Source of the DNA: Nematostella vectensis
Lineage: Eukaryota; Cnidaria; Anthozoa; Actiniaria; Edwardsiidae
Direction: 5' to 3'
DNA length: 64,000 nucleotides
Assembly: GCF_932526225.1 (NCBI RefSeq)
Contig: NC_064048.1
Coordinates: 9,944,515-10,008,514 of the forward strand
Shown here piece after piece: positions 12,401-26,200 of this stretch; the stretch's first letter is position 1; each line of letters starts with the position of its first letter. Under the pieces are notes generated by a model. That model was not told where the DNA came from. It saw only the letters and a list, made by a program, of their open reading frames with translations, and made no database searches. Both the position numbers and the translations under genes were made by a program.

Positions 12401-15400
12401 AAGACGACGTTTAAAAGTGCGACGGGTGCTATCGTTGAAAATGAAGTAATAATTATTAAATAATAAATGTTAATGAACATGTTTAATTTACATATAATCA
12501 TTAATAATCAACAATAATTTGTTGAGCTCAAGTTTTACTTATGCTGGCAAAAAGCACTAACCTCAAAAAAGCAAGCATTTTTGGCACAATTTCATATAAT
12601 GTCTTACTATTTGCTTTTTAACGGGAATGTAAAAACCACATGCACTTAATACTTTTTTATCTTTTAGCCCGAATATTATATATTTTAAATTCATACATCC
12701 TTTGTATCTTCATAAGCAAAACATTATTCACCGTCAAGACATTTCTACTGTTTGTATAATAAAAGCACTGCACGAAATAAAACCATCAGACCAAATTGCG
12801 TCTAAGGGAACCAAGTGACAAGCAAACATATTTTATTGATAAACTTAGGCGCGCCTCTATATTCTTGCCCCTATATACCACTCAGTCTCCTTTAAAAATA
12901 AAAGCTTCATCTTCTAGTATAGCGAAGAAATACAATCTCCAAGTTAAATTGTCATCAATTCGATATACGACTGATTTTATGTAGATGTGATTAACATATA
13001 GGAGGGCCTTTAAAGCTGGAGAAATATATCTGTATATCTTACAAGAATATTCAGCGAAAAGATTCTTACTGATTTTTATGGTGTTTGAAGATAACTGAAG
13101 AAGTAGATTAAGAGCATAGGGAACCAATCTTGTCAATTGACATTAATCCGAAACTTATCGTAAGAACTTAATCGAGAGTGAAACCACTCAGTAAAAAACG
13201 TAGTAAGTGGGCAGAATAGCGAAGATCCGTAAAAAATCAAAACGTCTTGAGGGAACATGCCCCTTTTTATCAGCTTTGGGTTGTGAGATTGCAAATGTAT
13301 ACTCTTTTATAAGAACCTTTTTTTATAAGAACGTCCAGCCTGAGATCTCACCAAATTTTAAGAACATGCTAAGAACTATTTGTCTACCCAGATAGCAGAA
13401 AAATTTTTCCTTTTTAGTCCTGATGCTTTCAAAAATACAAAATCAAATTGTGCTCATAGTAACAACCTTATTATTGCTATTGATCATTAGTGTAAATTAT
13501 CTTCCTAATAATTTATTGGTTATCATATTCTTATACACTAAAAATTTAAGAACATCGTTAAGAACATATTCAGCCTTAAAATGTTCCAAAAATAAGAACG
13601 GCCCAGCCTCAACTGAAAACTAGACTTCTTAAAAAAAAAGAGAGTGTATTTTAAATTCTCAATGCAAAATCAGCGCTAGAGCGCAAATAAAATGTATATC
13701 AAAAATAAGAACGACATACTTTTCCATATATGCCCTTAATTTTTTTTTCACGTTTTGTGACTCATGGTGTGTTAAGGATAATCCTCAAGTATGTTCGCAG
13801 CCAAAGTGACGGTTTCTTTGCGACCAAAAGACGACATTGCAATAAAGCTTAACAGCTTTAAGCTCAAGTCCTTCTTTTTTGATCAACATAATATTTTGCC
13901 CATCCCTGAGCCTTTTCTTGCATAGAATCAGGATATACATCGATTCACGACCGTCATTTTAGCTAAACTAACCATAAAAAGCAGGCTACTAACTTTAAAT
14001 TTAACCTCGTATATTCATGACGGCTTGGAGGAAAGAATATGTTGAAAATAAAATGCTTAAAATTGAAACCAGAAAAGAGGCAACAACCCAGGAGAGAGTT
14101 TTAGCATTATTTTTTACAGTCCTGCCATGGTACTACAAGCGCAAAAATCGCTCCTTTTAACGAGCTCCCCCACCCACCCCCTCTGGACATGCGTCTGTTG
14201 TCTGTTACAGCGAGCCCCAACAGCAAGAAAAAAAAAATGAAAGCGTGTATTTTTGAGAACCGGCTAAAGTTTTTTTCCGATTCTAGTTTATACCAACAGC
14301 ATTTCAAATTACCTCAGTTTTTTCCCGATTCTAGTTTATACCAACAGCATTTGAAATTACCTCAGTTTTTTTTTTCCGATTCTAGTTTATACCAACAGCA
14401 TTTTAAATTACCTCAGTTTTTTTTCCGATTCTAGTTTATACCAACAGCATTTGAAATAACCTTAGGTAAGCGGGTATTTAAAGACTAAAACATATTTCTA
14501 TATTCAAGTTTTTTTTGTGTCTTAAGTAAACCAATTGCCAATTTGTTGTCTTAATCACACAGTGAAAATTAATCTTTACTTTATGACACCAATGATTGTT
14601 TTTATCAGACCTCAAAACCTCTACAGAAAAAAACATCAAAAGCTTTTGTCAAGTTTAAAAACGTTACCTTGATAAATCTTTGGAAAAAGACGAATATTGA
14701 TGCTGCCAATGTTATTTGTTCATCAGAAAATATAATTTTTTGTAATCTTCTTTAAATTTCTCAATTTTGCTCTACATTATACTCATTAGTTCACCAATTC
14801 CATTTTTTTAGATTCCATTAAATTTCTTTTTTTTAAGTCTGACATATTATTTGATACCTTTTATCCCTTATCTTGTGATTCAACACTTCATGTAATTCAA
14901 TCAATACACGGTTGTAATATAGTCGCCATAATTGGCAGTCCTATGACATACACTGGTCTTCAGGATGCTTTTTGATACCGCGCGTACGTATCAGCGGCAA
15001 GTTAGTCAGACGAAACAACTTCACGTTTTGCCGATGGATAAAAACCACAAAGAAACCCAATAATGGGCGTAGTTCTATCACAACTTGCATTCATGTAATC
15101 ATTACCTGTTCTACCTACAGGAAGTCCCAAAAAGTGGTCAGAATTTAAAAGTGTTTATTTTTTTCTAATCACGTTTCAAAGATATAGGATGGTTTTCATT
15201 TCCACCGCAGTATGCTATCCAGGCATCTTTGAACTTCCCGGCTAAAAAGGCCTAATTTGTTCTCCTGCTAGAAAAGTTAATGATAAGAACGACTTTGAAT
15301 CTTATTTGCATTCAAGACAGGAAGTCGATTTTTTGTGTACCTGAAGTGGTTTTGAAATATCACACACGATGAGAAAATGCACATATATTGATTATGACAT

Positions 15401-17084
15401 TTAAACTAATTTGGATAGGTGCCTAAAATAATACACTGGAATACTTTTTATTTATACAAATTTCTATTTCACCTGCAGACTCCCGCTGTCTAATATGGAT
15501 AAATTAAACAAATTACTTTAAAAGTTTTCCATTTTTTACACTTCACTATTTTTAAAGCATATCCACTCAAACTTCCTTTTAACAGAAATTTACTTTACCT
15601 GACAGACATTGATTGTTTGAAAGACAAAATGATATTCAGTTTACCTCTATGTCCCTACAACGAAAAGGACAAATCTGCATAGAACTGGATGGAAATTGCT
15701 GACTATTTTCATAAGTTTAATTTATTGCTTTCTGTATTTTATACAGCATATCTAACTCAAAAGTTTAGTAACTTGGAAAGCTGAATTTAAGCTGCAAGTT
15801 CTCAGTTAGAATAAAACTAAAGAGTTAAGTTAAGAAATATTTTTTTCAAAACACAGAGCGAATATAGATAAAAAAGTGAAAATCAATCCTAGAAACAGAA
15901 AATATATAATATGTGTAAAATATTCAACAAAATGTATCTGTAATAACCTCGTTTCTATGATATTTCAATAGAACACATTGCTATTTAACATATACCTCTT
16001 TTCGACGACTTTGCGGACAATTTCCCTTCCCTGTTTTGTGTCGAATTCTTGATTAACGCTGTAAACTTTGACTCCATCATTACCAACACAGATTTCAAGC
16101 TTTTTTGAAAACTTGTCTTTTGTGGTTTTACCCCGAAATACTTCAATGCCGTATCCGGGAACATTTGACAACAAATGCAGAAACTCGACTTTCGCCTCGT
16201 TTACTGTCGTATGAGCTAGTTGTATGTGCTCCGTTGCCGCATCCTTTTGTAAGTCTGAAGTCTTTGAATAAAATGTATGAAGAGCATTTGGTATAAAAGT
16301 CGAATATCGCGGTGGTTTCTCCGGGATATGGTCTCCAGTCTCTATTTGAGCTATAAGCGCACAAATCCGAGAAATTGTTTTTGTTTGAGATGCAGACAAA
16401 TCAAGTTTTCCATTGCAAATGTAGCTCTTCAATGTCAGGTAATATTGATGCCTGAAAGACAACAAAAACAAATAAGATAGACCTTTAGTAATGTAAATTA
16501 TTTTAAATAAATCATTTTAAATACACGAGGGGGAATTCCTCTTATCTCAGAAGTAAAACTCGCCATTCGTAGATTTTCTCAACGGAATTTGTTAGGCTGA
16601 ATATTTAAATACGTTTGCAGATAACCTGCAGTTTAAATCCCGCTTACCTCGAAATTTCTTGTTGTAATTCTTGAGGTCTCACGAAGAATTTGACGAGAAA
16701 ATAAAGTCTGTATGGTGGTTTACCGGTTAGCTGTACTGACAATGTATTTCGCATGTTTAGCCAACAACGATTTCCATTTCCACCATTGTATTTTAACCCA
16801 AAATAATCTTTCTCTACAAGGCGCAATTTTTCGCAAACCTGAAAAATAAAAACAGAAAGCCATTGGAAAAGTAATCTCTAATAACAGCTCGGAACCTTTC
16901 GTGTAGATATTGTTTTAATTTCTTTGGGAACTCATTGAGAAATCCAGTTCTGAATGGCACGGATCGGTCGTTGGTAGATCCTCAACAAGCTATGTACCTG
17001 GTCGAAGCATTCTTGGCCGACTGCATTTCGCGGCAGGAAAATCTCATGAATTATCCCACTCGGCTCCGACACAAAGCACCACAT
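9476..17084 (-). CDS. MYLIP: E3 ubiquitin-protein ligase MYLIP/IDOL, 4 exons, 476 aa
   Basis: Exons in transcript order: 16998-17084, 16648-16838, 15996-16451, 9476-10172; all GT-AG with matching phases. Exons 1-2 encode the FERM F1 lobe (starts MWCFVSEP; then KDYFGLKY, WLNMRN, VKFFVRP). Exon 3 holds the F2 lobe and the start of F3. Exon 4 completes F3 (ending near EYHTFYQC) and carries the C-terminal RING at residues 427-461: CQIC, CPCGHVVCC, CPLCRS. This FERM-plus-RING order, with the RING at the extreme C-terminus, is diagnostic of MYLIP. In vertebrates MYLIP ubiquitinates LDLR-family receptors and acts on myosin regulatory light chain; the substrate here is unknown. Length is close to human (445 aa). 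Intron 3 is 5.8 kb. The start is the first Met, set by homology of the F1 lobe. The last residues (FFPCE) end in a TAG supplied by a foldback element. Confidence 0.93.
13300..13640. repeat. Dispersed repeat, copy 1 (pair with 32700-32990)
   Basis: Both copies start with TTTTATAAGAA-like sequence and CAGCCTGAGAT, carry TTAAGAACATG, and end with GGCCCAG, CTCAACTGAAAACTAGA and an A-rich run. They have the same orientation. The middle is diverged. No coding potential. Confidence 0.65.
14270..14460. repeat. Short tandem array, 48-51-bp unit, 4 copies
   Basis: Four copies start with GATTCTAGTTTATACCAACA (TTCTAG at 14281, 14329, 14380, 14429). Spacing varies because the poly-T run before each copy changes in length. 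Confidence 0.9.
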
Positions 17085-19698
17085 TTTCAAGCTTTTTCCT
17101 GCCAGTTTGGCGGAATTGAAATTTCAGGCCAAGTTGTTTCTTCGTTGCGGGTTCTTGATGGTGTTCCCCCGTTGCATGTGAAAGAAATTGACAACGAAAC
17201 AGCTGAACCGTACCGGTGTATTTATTTTAGAAGTCAACCAATCAAATCGCGCCATTTCGACGTGATGTATAATTTGCAAATTAAGTATATAATTATGCTA
17301 AAATCAATTATTCAATACTGCGTCGCGTCCATTTTTGAGACTTTGTATGGGTTTGTTAGGAAACTCGTTCTTCTAAAATGCAGTAATCAAAGGGAAATGG
17401 CAAGATTTTAGCGCTAGAATTTTTAAGAATTCACGCGGAAATGCGCTCAAACTGCGCTTCCGGAAGCTAACAGAACTACTGTGAAAATAATAATGAGCTT
17501 TTACAAGGCAAGGAAGTATTTCTGTTAAGATCCTTTTTAACGAATTCAATACAAAACCTGAAAAAAAATCAAATATTGTTCTCAATTCTCTATAAAGGCC
17601 CCGGACAGAGTAATAATAATAAAAAAAACTCCCGTAAATAATTGAGCCAAATTAGACTAATCTTTCGTTCGGTATGGCTTATACTATTGCCCCATGCTGG
17701 TAAAATGATTAGAAACTCATGCAAATACCGTGAATACTTTCTGAAAAGCAACCTGTTGCTGATGGACCCATATGTGACGTGGCCAGTTAGTGTCACTTTC
17801 AATTATTTTCCCAGATCAATCAAGATGCGAAAAATGATCCCTTCTTCAATTCTTTGCCGTTAAACTATCTACTTTCACTTTCAAATACGAGTTGTTTTCT
17901 TCAGTTCTGAATGATTATATAGGCTTGTAGGAGTTGGTCTATGAGAGACGTTATTTTAGAAACTTGTTGTCAAGGGGACTCGTTTGCTTTTTTTGTCTAC
18001 AAATGAGCAATTAAAAGCTCACAAAAGGATGACATTTTTCTCGGCATTTAAACTTTGACAATAATAGCTAAACCAATGCCCTCATGTGGTGTTTTGAATA
18101 CAACTATGCATAAACAGGGGAAAAAGAAAAAAAACATTATGCTTATTACTTACTTAACGCAAGGCTTGCGAGCTCATGACTATTTTCCGTACTTAGAAAA
18201 GGAAAATTCTCGAGTTTAACAAAAAGTACATGCTGATAAAAATAAGTATTCAGGTTTCTTGAGTGTCACTGCAAACATGTGCTGCAAACTGCTCGTGATA
18301 CGAACAGTCTCTACGTGCAACATATTATTGAGTCTGAGCCGATCACCAATCACGCTTACAGTCGATGATCTCTAGCGTTCAAGCAAGGGCGGGGAAAACG
18401 TCACTTTCACTCACCGCAAAGTGGATAAAAAATCATTGACTTGAGTTAATATAAATTACAATCATTTCAAAAAGCAGATTTCCGCTTGAGGAGAATGGCC
18501 TTTAGTGACGGTTTTACTAATTTATGAGTAGAGTTATTCGATAGAGATCTGTGAAGATTCCCGACTGCGCTTTTAGTTTCACATCGGCGGATATTGGTGC
18601 TATGTCTTACAACTACACGGAGGGCATTTGCGTCTTAGAAGCGTAATCTGCCGGTGATCGCCCCTTGAGGCGAGCCTTGATGAGCATGGCAGACAGCCAT
18701 ATATACTTTGCTGTCGTACGCATGCAGACATAAGTAAATAAATATAAAGCAGACATTTGAAAACGTGAGGTTCAATACCTGGAGCGTTAATTCTATCGGC
18801 GGATTTGGGGGAGTGAATGCGATATTTTTTATTGAATTTGGTTAATAATCAAACTTTTTTTAGACGGCTCTTTGGAGTGTCAACGCCTGATGTGCTTTCC
18901 AATAATGAATAAAAATCCGAACAACAAAGGCCGTGTCAGACAAGGGCACGAACTAACCCCCTTAGGGTGGAGTCTCGGCTTTGTGGGAACATTTATTGTC
19001 GCTGCCGTCGTTCAACCATGAGCAGTAAGTAAGCGGTTCCTACTTCACAACACGATGGTTATACTCATCGGAGCATCTGTAAGGTCCATATTTGCAAGAC
19101 ACATTTTTTTCTAATAACTGTTTTCCCTCTGTTCTCATCAGCGTTTCCTTGGGTTTTAGGTTTAAATTTTCTCGCGTTCTTACTCAGGAAAACAGGCTTG
19201 TAGGCAGAACGTTTTTATAAATAGCTACATATGAATACTCTTTAAAATTAAAACAATGATGTAACAAGCCTACCGAGAGAAACACGTTTTGTATGATAAC
19301 AAAGATAAAGAATTCCGTCTCACACGTTACCATCTGGTTACATACGGTTGAATGAGGGAACATGAATTTTTTTTCATTTTATTTTATGCATAGTGGGTTG
19401 ATATATGCCCCTGCTATTATAATCTGATTGGACCGTGTACTTAAAATCATATATAAATTGCTTTTTTGTTCCGATAATGTTTTATTATATATGCTAATGT
19501 TTTTCCATTCGTGATGTACCGTGCTCTATAATAGAAAGAATACGTGGTCAACAACCGCTTAGGGATACGTGTACGGGAGAAGGGGCTCTGATTTTTTGGG
19601 GGGGGAGGGTCCTTTTTTCGAATGTCTAAAGGAAGGGTCCTAATTTTTTTCATCTCTTAGGGGAGGGTCCTTTTTTTCAAGGGGGGGGGGGGGTTCTA

Positions 19699-19819
19699 GA
19701 TGCATAGACGATGCGCCGGAGAGGCTGATGGGGAGGACGATAGCTCGGAGAGTGACAGAGGAGGAAAGGTCCGTTCGGATTTGCCGTACTTGGAGGAGCT
19801 GTTACGCCGCAAAATGTAA
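19699..19819 (+). other. Coding-like fragment, possibly transposon-derived
   Basis: After a TTCTAG acceptor-like site, 39 codons run to a TAA. The peptide has an acidic Ser-rich stretch (EDDSSESD) followed by a helical, Leu-rich end (SDLPYLEELLRRKM). Base composition differs from the AT-rich surroundings. It may be the last exon of an old transposon or retroposed gene. I do not recognise the family. Confidence 0.3.
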
Positions 19820-19965
19820 TAACTAGCGCAAAATGTAATCCTAACGCGAAATGTAATAACTTTCAACGCAAAATGTGATAACTCTTTAACGCGAAATGTA
19901 ATAACATTTCAACGCAAAATGTTATAAAATATTTAAAGCGAAATGTAATAACTCAAAATGTAATA
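19805..19965 (+). repeat. Degenerate tandem repeat of CGCAAAATGTAATAAC
   Basis: About eight imperfect copies of an 18-25-bp unit, CGCAAAATGTAATAACT with R changes (CGAAA or CAAAA). The array follows directly on the coding-like fragment at 19699-19819. Confidence 0.8.
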
Positions 19966-20129
19966 ACTTCACCTAATGGCTATAAACCAACCTAAAAGCT
20001 GTACTATGGAAATAGAAAAATATGCACTATATGGTAGTTAACATATTAAAGGTTTTTGATGACTTCAGTAATGATGACATAGTAGCTTTAAAATCAACTA
20101 TCCGCGGAGCCAGACATCGAAGAAAAAAA

Positions 20130-20225
20130 AAGGTATACAAAGGTGGTATACAAAATATGGTAGCAAATATTGGTAACTAATTTTCTCAAGTTTTCGGTAC
20201 GGGATGTCCGTCCGTTCGACCGATT
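20130..20225 (-). repeat. Dispersed repeat end (GGACGGACGGAT family)
   Basis: Inverted and about 80 percent similar to 40308-40400: both contain GCAAATATTGGTAAC-like sequence, AGTTTTCG and TCCGTCCGT. This marks a repeat family present at least twice in the window. Confidence 0.65.
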
Positions 20226-21786
20226 AAAAATATAGATATTTTAAAATCTCATGAAAGAAACATCGTATATGTAAAGGGAGTGCAACGATATGGTCACGTG
20301 GACAATTGTCTGGCTCCGAGGATAGTTGATTAGAGATTTTCATAAGCTGTGAGAAACGACAGTATATTCTAAGCCTCCTCCGCAAGCGTCTTTGAACGTT
20401 AAAAACCAAGACTGAATCTCTAAGATTCTCGCGGTTTCCCTGTGGTCTGACAATTTGCCTGCGGGGAGGCTAAGTATATTCGAGGTATATATTCAACTGG
20501 TTGAAGTAAGACACATGTTTTACCAGGCGTTCCTGGTTTTACGTACAGGGTCGCAGGGGTGGTGACGGGGGTGATGTCACCCCTTTTCGGACCAAAAAAA
20601 GCACCTTACTTTTTTTTCTTTTTAAATATCTATCTATGTATTCTTCGTTTGTCAGACTCCCTATAAAAACATATGCACTTGTGTATATTACCACACGCTA
20701 AACGGAGCGCAACCGACAAATTCATGCCCACACATAGTAGAGTGGACAAGCAGCAAGCTGAAGCTGCGAGGAGCTCATCAACATGCCCCACTGGCAAAGC
20801 TTTAGCAACAAAAAAATAGATTTTAACCAACTGCCGCGGGCATAGGCATATGAGTTCATAAATGAGCTCGGATAAGAAAGGTTATGTGGAATAGCTTAGT
20901 CAGCACCGGATGTCGAATATCAAGGATGCTGCCTTCATTTACTGAATCTAGTATCTCGTAGGAGGTTATGTGGGAATAGCTAAGTCAGCTCCAGACGCCG
21001 AAAGGATGCTACCTTCATTCACTGAATAAAGTCATTTGCCACGCCTGCAATATAGTACGCAATATGTTGGATTCTTGCCATGAGCTTTACAAGTTTTTTG
21101 ACAACTCGCCGGCAGCTTTAAAAGTGTGTTGTGATTGATATAGTTGCACCCGAGAATAGAAGGCGCAAACTGGCAGATTTTTGCAAAATTTGCTGGGTTG
21201 CACGCAATAGTGTCGGTCGACAGGATGGAGATCTGTAAGCGTTTTATGGCAGGGCAACCATGACAGATGGCGTTATATTCTTTTCTAATTCTTCCTCCGG
21301 TTAAGTCCGTAGTAAGAGGAGCTGTTATGGTTGTGGTTTTCTGTAATTCAAAACTTTAATAAAAAACGCGATTTTCACAAACAGGGAAAATAAAAGTATT
21401 CTCGAAATTTTGTAGAAGAATTTGTAACATGAAATATATATTCCTTAAAATCTGAAGAAAAAAATAATCGCGACAGCTGTCAAAAAGGTCACCCCCCCCC
21501 CCCCCCCCCCATCCTGTCTAAATCCTAGATCCGCCACTGGGTCGTCCTTTTCGTTCCCTGTATTCGTCTTACTCATGGCGCCTCTTTGTCCCCGTTCCCG
21601 TTTTTTGCCGGAAAAATATTGGTATATTTCCAGACTCTTGAAAAAATTCTAACCAGGATGCAGTTCGACCTCCGCTCTCCTCAGTCTCTCTGATCGCGTG
21701 TCTTGAATGACGCTCCGTTCTTCGAACTGCAAAATGGCGGAGGAGCAAAAGTCTCGGTGGAAAACGCTGTGAAGAGTCATCTGAAT

Positions 21787-23249
21787 ATGGAGAAAATCGC
21801 TATTATACCGCTTCTACTTAGCTTAGCTACTCTCCTAGCTATTACAACGGACATTTGTGCAGCTAAAACGGAGAAACCAAAATGTGAGGTGAAGGAAGAG
21901 AGGGCTTATATTATTGACATCAAGGCATCGAAGAAAGCGACGAATGAAAAGGCAACTGTTGTTTCTGGCTTAAACGTCTCCACCGAAGCTGCCTGTAGCA
22001 AGGCTTGCTGTGAAGAGGACCTCTGCAATATTTTTATTTTCTACAATGGGAGCAGCCGCAAGATTAATTGCTTTTTGCTCGATTGTGAACCTGAAAAGAA
22101 CTGTGTCCGAAAAGAGTTTGCGAATTCCGTGGTTGGAGTGATGATGAAGACTAAAGCGATTGATGTGGACACTAGAGGTTTGTGATTTCTCTTGTTTTCT
22201 TTATCTATGATCTAGAGCTCTGCAGAATAATGACTGGTAATTAGAGGAATGACAACCCTATTTAGTATTCTCGTTCAAAATCAAAACAAATTTGTTTGAT
22301 TAAAATTTTCTCAACCATATTCAGAAATATTTTGTTTCGTTATAAGCATTATACATAAGGTGTTACTAATTTTATCCAGTTTACTTTCTGTCATATGAAC
22401 TAAATTTTAATTTAATATAACATGGAAGATACTATTTATTATTCATGGTTCAAAATCTTATTTGATTGACTGAATGAAAGGGCATCTATTATACTTTTTA
22501 TATTTATTATAACATACAATTTTATTACATCATTTTGATGACACACTATACAAAAAGAGAATAAAAAAACAAGCAAACAGTTACCTCTTTTTCAATAATG
22601 TGTGATATGTTTATATGCCCTAGTCAATTGAAACCCCCACCCCCATGGTCAGGGGAAGTGTGGGGTTAACGTGGGGGCTTATATCACCTTTGAACCTATG
22701 CCCCCAGTGCCCCACCCCCTGCTATGGCCCTGGAAGAGATGGTGATTTGAATACACATACACATTTGACATCATTGCACACTGTTTTGTCTGACTGGCTT
22801 TATTCTTGATAGAATATGTGACCACTCTCACCAATACATTTAGTCATTAAACTGTGAGAGCTAGAAATAATCAAATCTTATTGACTCTTATTCGATCTTG
22901 ATTGAGGTGATATGATTGATCTTTGAAGATTGTTTATCTAATTGCAGAAATGTCCACAGAACAATCTTCCACCCCTCGCAGAACCACTACGAAACCCAAC
23001 ACTGCAGAAAATAAAACAAGCACAGTGCTAACATCAATGTCAACACAGTCAAGTACAGCTACTGTCGGCAAGGCTAACATACACTGGAAACAGCCACACA
23101 ATCATACCAGCAAATCAGCCCTGGTAATAGCACTTTGCTTCGGATTCCTGTTTCTGTTTGCTGTCATTGTGCAAATTGGAAGGCCATGGCTGCGTTTCCT
23201 TCAGCGCCCACGCTACTCAAAGGTAGACTATTTGATGAATGGCCTTTAG
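21787..23249 (+). CDS. MANSC-domain type I membrane protein, 2 exons, 230 aa
   Basis: Exons 21787-22177 and 22948-23249; the join reads DTR-EMSTE in phase. The start is the only in-frame ATG. Residues 1 to about 26 are a signal peptide (MEKIAIIPLLLSLATLLAIT). Residues about 32-120 have the cysteine pattern of a MANSC domain: KPKCEV, AACSKACC, DLCN, NCFLLDC, KNC, ending in VGVMMK. A Ser/Thr-rich stalk with N-glycosylation sites follows (about 133-180). Then comes a membrane span (ALVIALCFGFLFLFAVIV) and a short basic tail ending RYSKVDYLMNGL. That tail resembles the cytoplasmic end of MANSC1/LRP11-type proteins. It probably acts as a cell-surface protein; ligand and role are unknown. Confidence 0.8.
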
Positions 23250-26200
23250 ATAAGTATACTTAGGTACAAATTCAAAGTACACAGATAATTGAGCCAGAGT
23301 ATGAATTATAGTTGAGCTCCAACGGGGGGGGGGGGGGGTTAATAAAACAGACAGGGGTGAACGTCGGCAAAATAAATTTTAACCCTAAGGGAAAGCACTT
23401 GAGGTGTTGTCAACAGAAATTCTCGCCCCTAACAGGGTTCAAAATAATAGCCGGCTGTTTTCCGGTCTTTGCAGTCTTTTTTTCTGTATTCCTCTCTCAT
23501 ATTTAGAGTATACAGGCTTTTTTCCCCACCAAAATCCACAAAGACGGTAAAATCTAGCAGATGTAAAAAAATATATTTTGAACCCTGCCTAAGAGATAGC
23601 AAATTGGGTGTGTTTGAAGGAATTTTTAATTCCAAGAGATAGCAGAATTGGAAAAACTGTTAAACATCGCCAAGGAATAGCAGTTGGTAAAATTTTTAAC
23701 CCCAAAAGATTGGATTATCACCCAGCTGCTTTTCTGGAGAGTCTCCCACCCCAATCTAGAGACTAATTTTCAGTCATTTCTACTTGATAACTCAAAATCT
23801 CTGCTATCTTGAAATGTTTTCCATTTACCATGAGTGTTGGAGTTAAAAAGATTTACTTTTGTTTAAAAAAAAATACCAAAGATACCAGCTATTTCCTTAT
23901 TGCTGGCTTTCTAGGGAATTTTTTTGCTTTCATTACTTTTCAGAATAATGGCTTGTTAGCCCCTGTGTAACAGAACCAGTGTTGCTGGTCAAAATAACTA
24001 GAATAACTTAGACTATTGATTCCATAACAAAAACACCCCCTTGTGAACCTAGGGTGAGTGTGCACAAATTACTCAAAGCCACCAAATTATTGAAGAATCA
24101 TCAAATACTGTTCTTTTTCCATATGATACCTGTGACAGCTTCCCCCTCCCCTTAGCAAAGCCTGGGTATGCGCCTGACATCCATGAAGTTTCTTGCCTAA
24201 GCTGCTAAACAGGTGCATATCTTGTCAGACGGTGCACACACCCCTCCTGGGATCACCGAATTTTACACAAATTTCTCATAAAAAATCCTGGCTACACACC
24301 TGTAGAATATTACTTGAAAAGCTGTTTTGTTTACATAAAAAGATACAAATTTATGTGCTCCTATTCAAGTCTAAAACCTAGTAAGATTTAAATGAATACT
24401 GTATGACAGCTTATACAATTGAAGGAGTCTTTATAAATTGTACTAAGATGGAGAAGCGTAACAATAACTTGTTGTGGATTGTAGCTACAGTATATAGCTT
24501 TGCATGTAGACATTGGATTTAAGGTGTTCTAGGATAATTGTTAGCTATAGATATAATCAGAAGGAATACTGTGGCCTACTTCTGAGTTGGTGTAAAATCC
24601 ATAGCCTCTAAAAGTCTGATTGTAAATTTCTATTTAAACATGTAAAAAGATGTTTGGTTATTAAAGATATCCTTAGTTTAAATTTAGTGCAAAATTTTTG
24701 CTCCCACTCTTTTACAAATATTAAAATATATCTTGTTAGTTTATTTAATTGGTGATTTTTAATGCCTTTAATCACATCTAGCTCCCCAGGGAACTTACAT
24801 AATATTGGCTTGAATACTGTAATGTCGTCATAGCTCTTAGCCCCCTACCATGCTTTAATCAGCATTGTTGATAGTTAATTCATAATTAATTTTGAACACA
24901 ATGCTCTGAGGTCACTCCTCCAGATATTGCAAATAGGAAAAGGCTCTTTTATAAACTGATTAAAGCCTGGGGTGGTTTCTGCCCTGTATTACTGATTTAT
25001 TAAACTTGGGTTGTTTTGCCGGTTTGGGGTATTTTTCTTAGTAGGGTGCCAAAAATTTCAATCACACAACATTTTTTTCATCATGAAATGATTTATTTCC
25101 TCAATTTCATCATGAAATTATTTCCGATACAGCCACCCCTCAGCAGTGGATTCTTGGCTAGGTATGGTCAGAATTTACATTTGCAGCCTGTTTGAGGCCT
25201 GCAAATAAAGCATTTTCTGGTACAGAGTTCCAATTTTTAACAGTTCTAAAAGAAAAAAGGCAATAATATCTAAAAAAAATATAAGGAAAAGACAAGCAGG
25301 GGCATATCAGTGCACCCCAACACTTCTTTTTTTTTTTATTCCCCCCCCCCCAAATGTTCTGAAGCCTCCTTGAAAAATTATTTTTCACTGATAATAAGGG
25401 GCTGTATGAAAGACTGATTTGTTGTAGAGTTTATAGAAGTTGAAACAACAACAATGAAACACTGACTTTTATCAATAACTCAGAGAACCTTTTTTCATAC
25501 TGTATAACAACCAAATCTATCTCAGGATTAGGAATTCTTGCAAGGCCTATTTATTTGTCGAATAGTATGTCTGATGGAGGCACTGGACAAAATTTGCTTT
25601 GTCAAGCAAACTTAAATGTCTGTCAGAGCTCCAAGTTCTCATTGCCATGAATAAACCTTGTGATAAATAAAGCTAAACTGGATTTCTGCTATTGTCTACA
25701 TTTTTCCAACCATCAGTATATATAATGATAAAGCTTTTTATCCATAATATTTTCCAACACCCACAACCATATGTAAGTAAATGTACAAAACTATTTGTCT
25801 ACAATTCAGTGGTCCAGGTCAAATGGAAATAATTAGTCAAAAACCCATTCAATGACCTAACATTATACCAAATCAAGTACAAAATTCTTCCCAATGTATT
25901 AAAAATATACTGTGTAATATGTAAAAAAACACAACCATGTTGAACTGGGATATCTGGTAACCAAAAGGTTTGACAAAAAAAAAAACCCTTAACTGATCTT
26001 CTACAATGCTGATTCAAGATTTGCCATCATTAGGAATTTGAAGGGGCAGGTATAATTTTTATTTTTATGCTCAATATATTTTGCAGGAAAAGCATTCATG
26101 TGTTGTCTCCTTATTTCCAATGCATATTTTTTTCTCAATTTCGTTTTTCTGATATTATTTTTCTTAGGGGATCACATCCTCTCATCAATTTTTTAATTAT

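Larger units (their letters stand above)
10173..15995. other. Intron 3 of MYLIP
   Basis: A 5.8-kb intron. It contains a dispersed repeat copy (13300-13640), a 48-51-bp tandem array (14270-14460) and AT-rich sequence. The open frames at 12067-12267 and 10881-11093 have no recognisable domain and I do not call them genes. Confidence 0.7.
17085..21786. other. Intergenic region between the MYLIP and MANSC genes
   Basis: No convincing multi-exon gene. The two flanking genes point away from each other, so their promoters should lie here. Visible structure: poly-G (19681-19693), an unusual coding-like fragment (19699-19819), the AATGTAATAAC repeats (19805-19965), a dispersed repeat end (20130-20225) and poly-C (21492-21510). 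Confidence 0.6.

Noticed and set aside
16935..17411. Plus-strand 158-codon ORF
   Set aside because: It lies antisense to MYLIP exon 1 and its promoter; no recognisable motif and no supporting splice structure.
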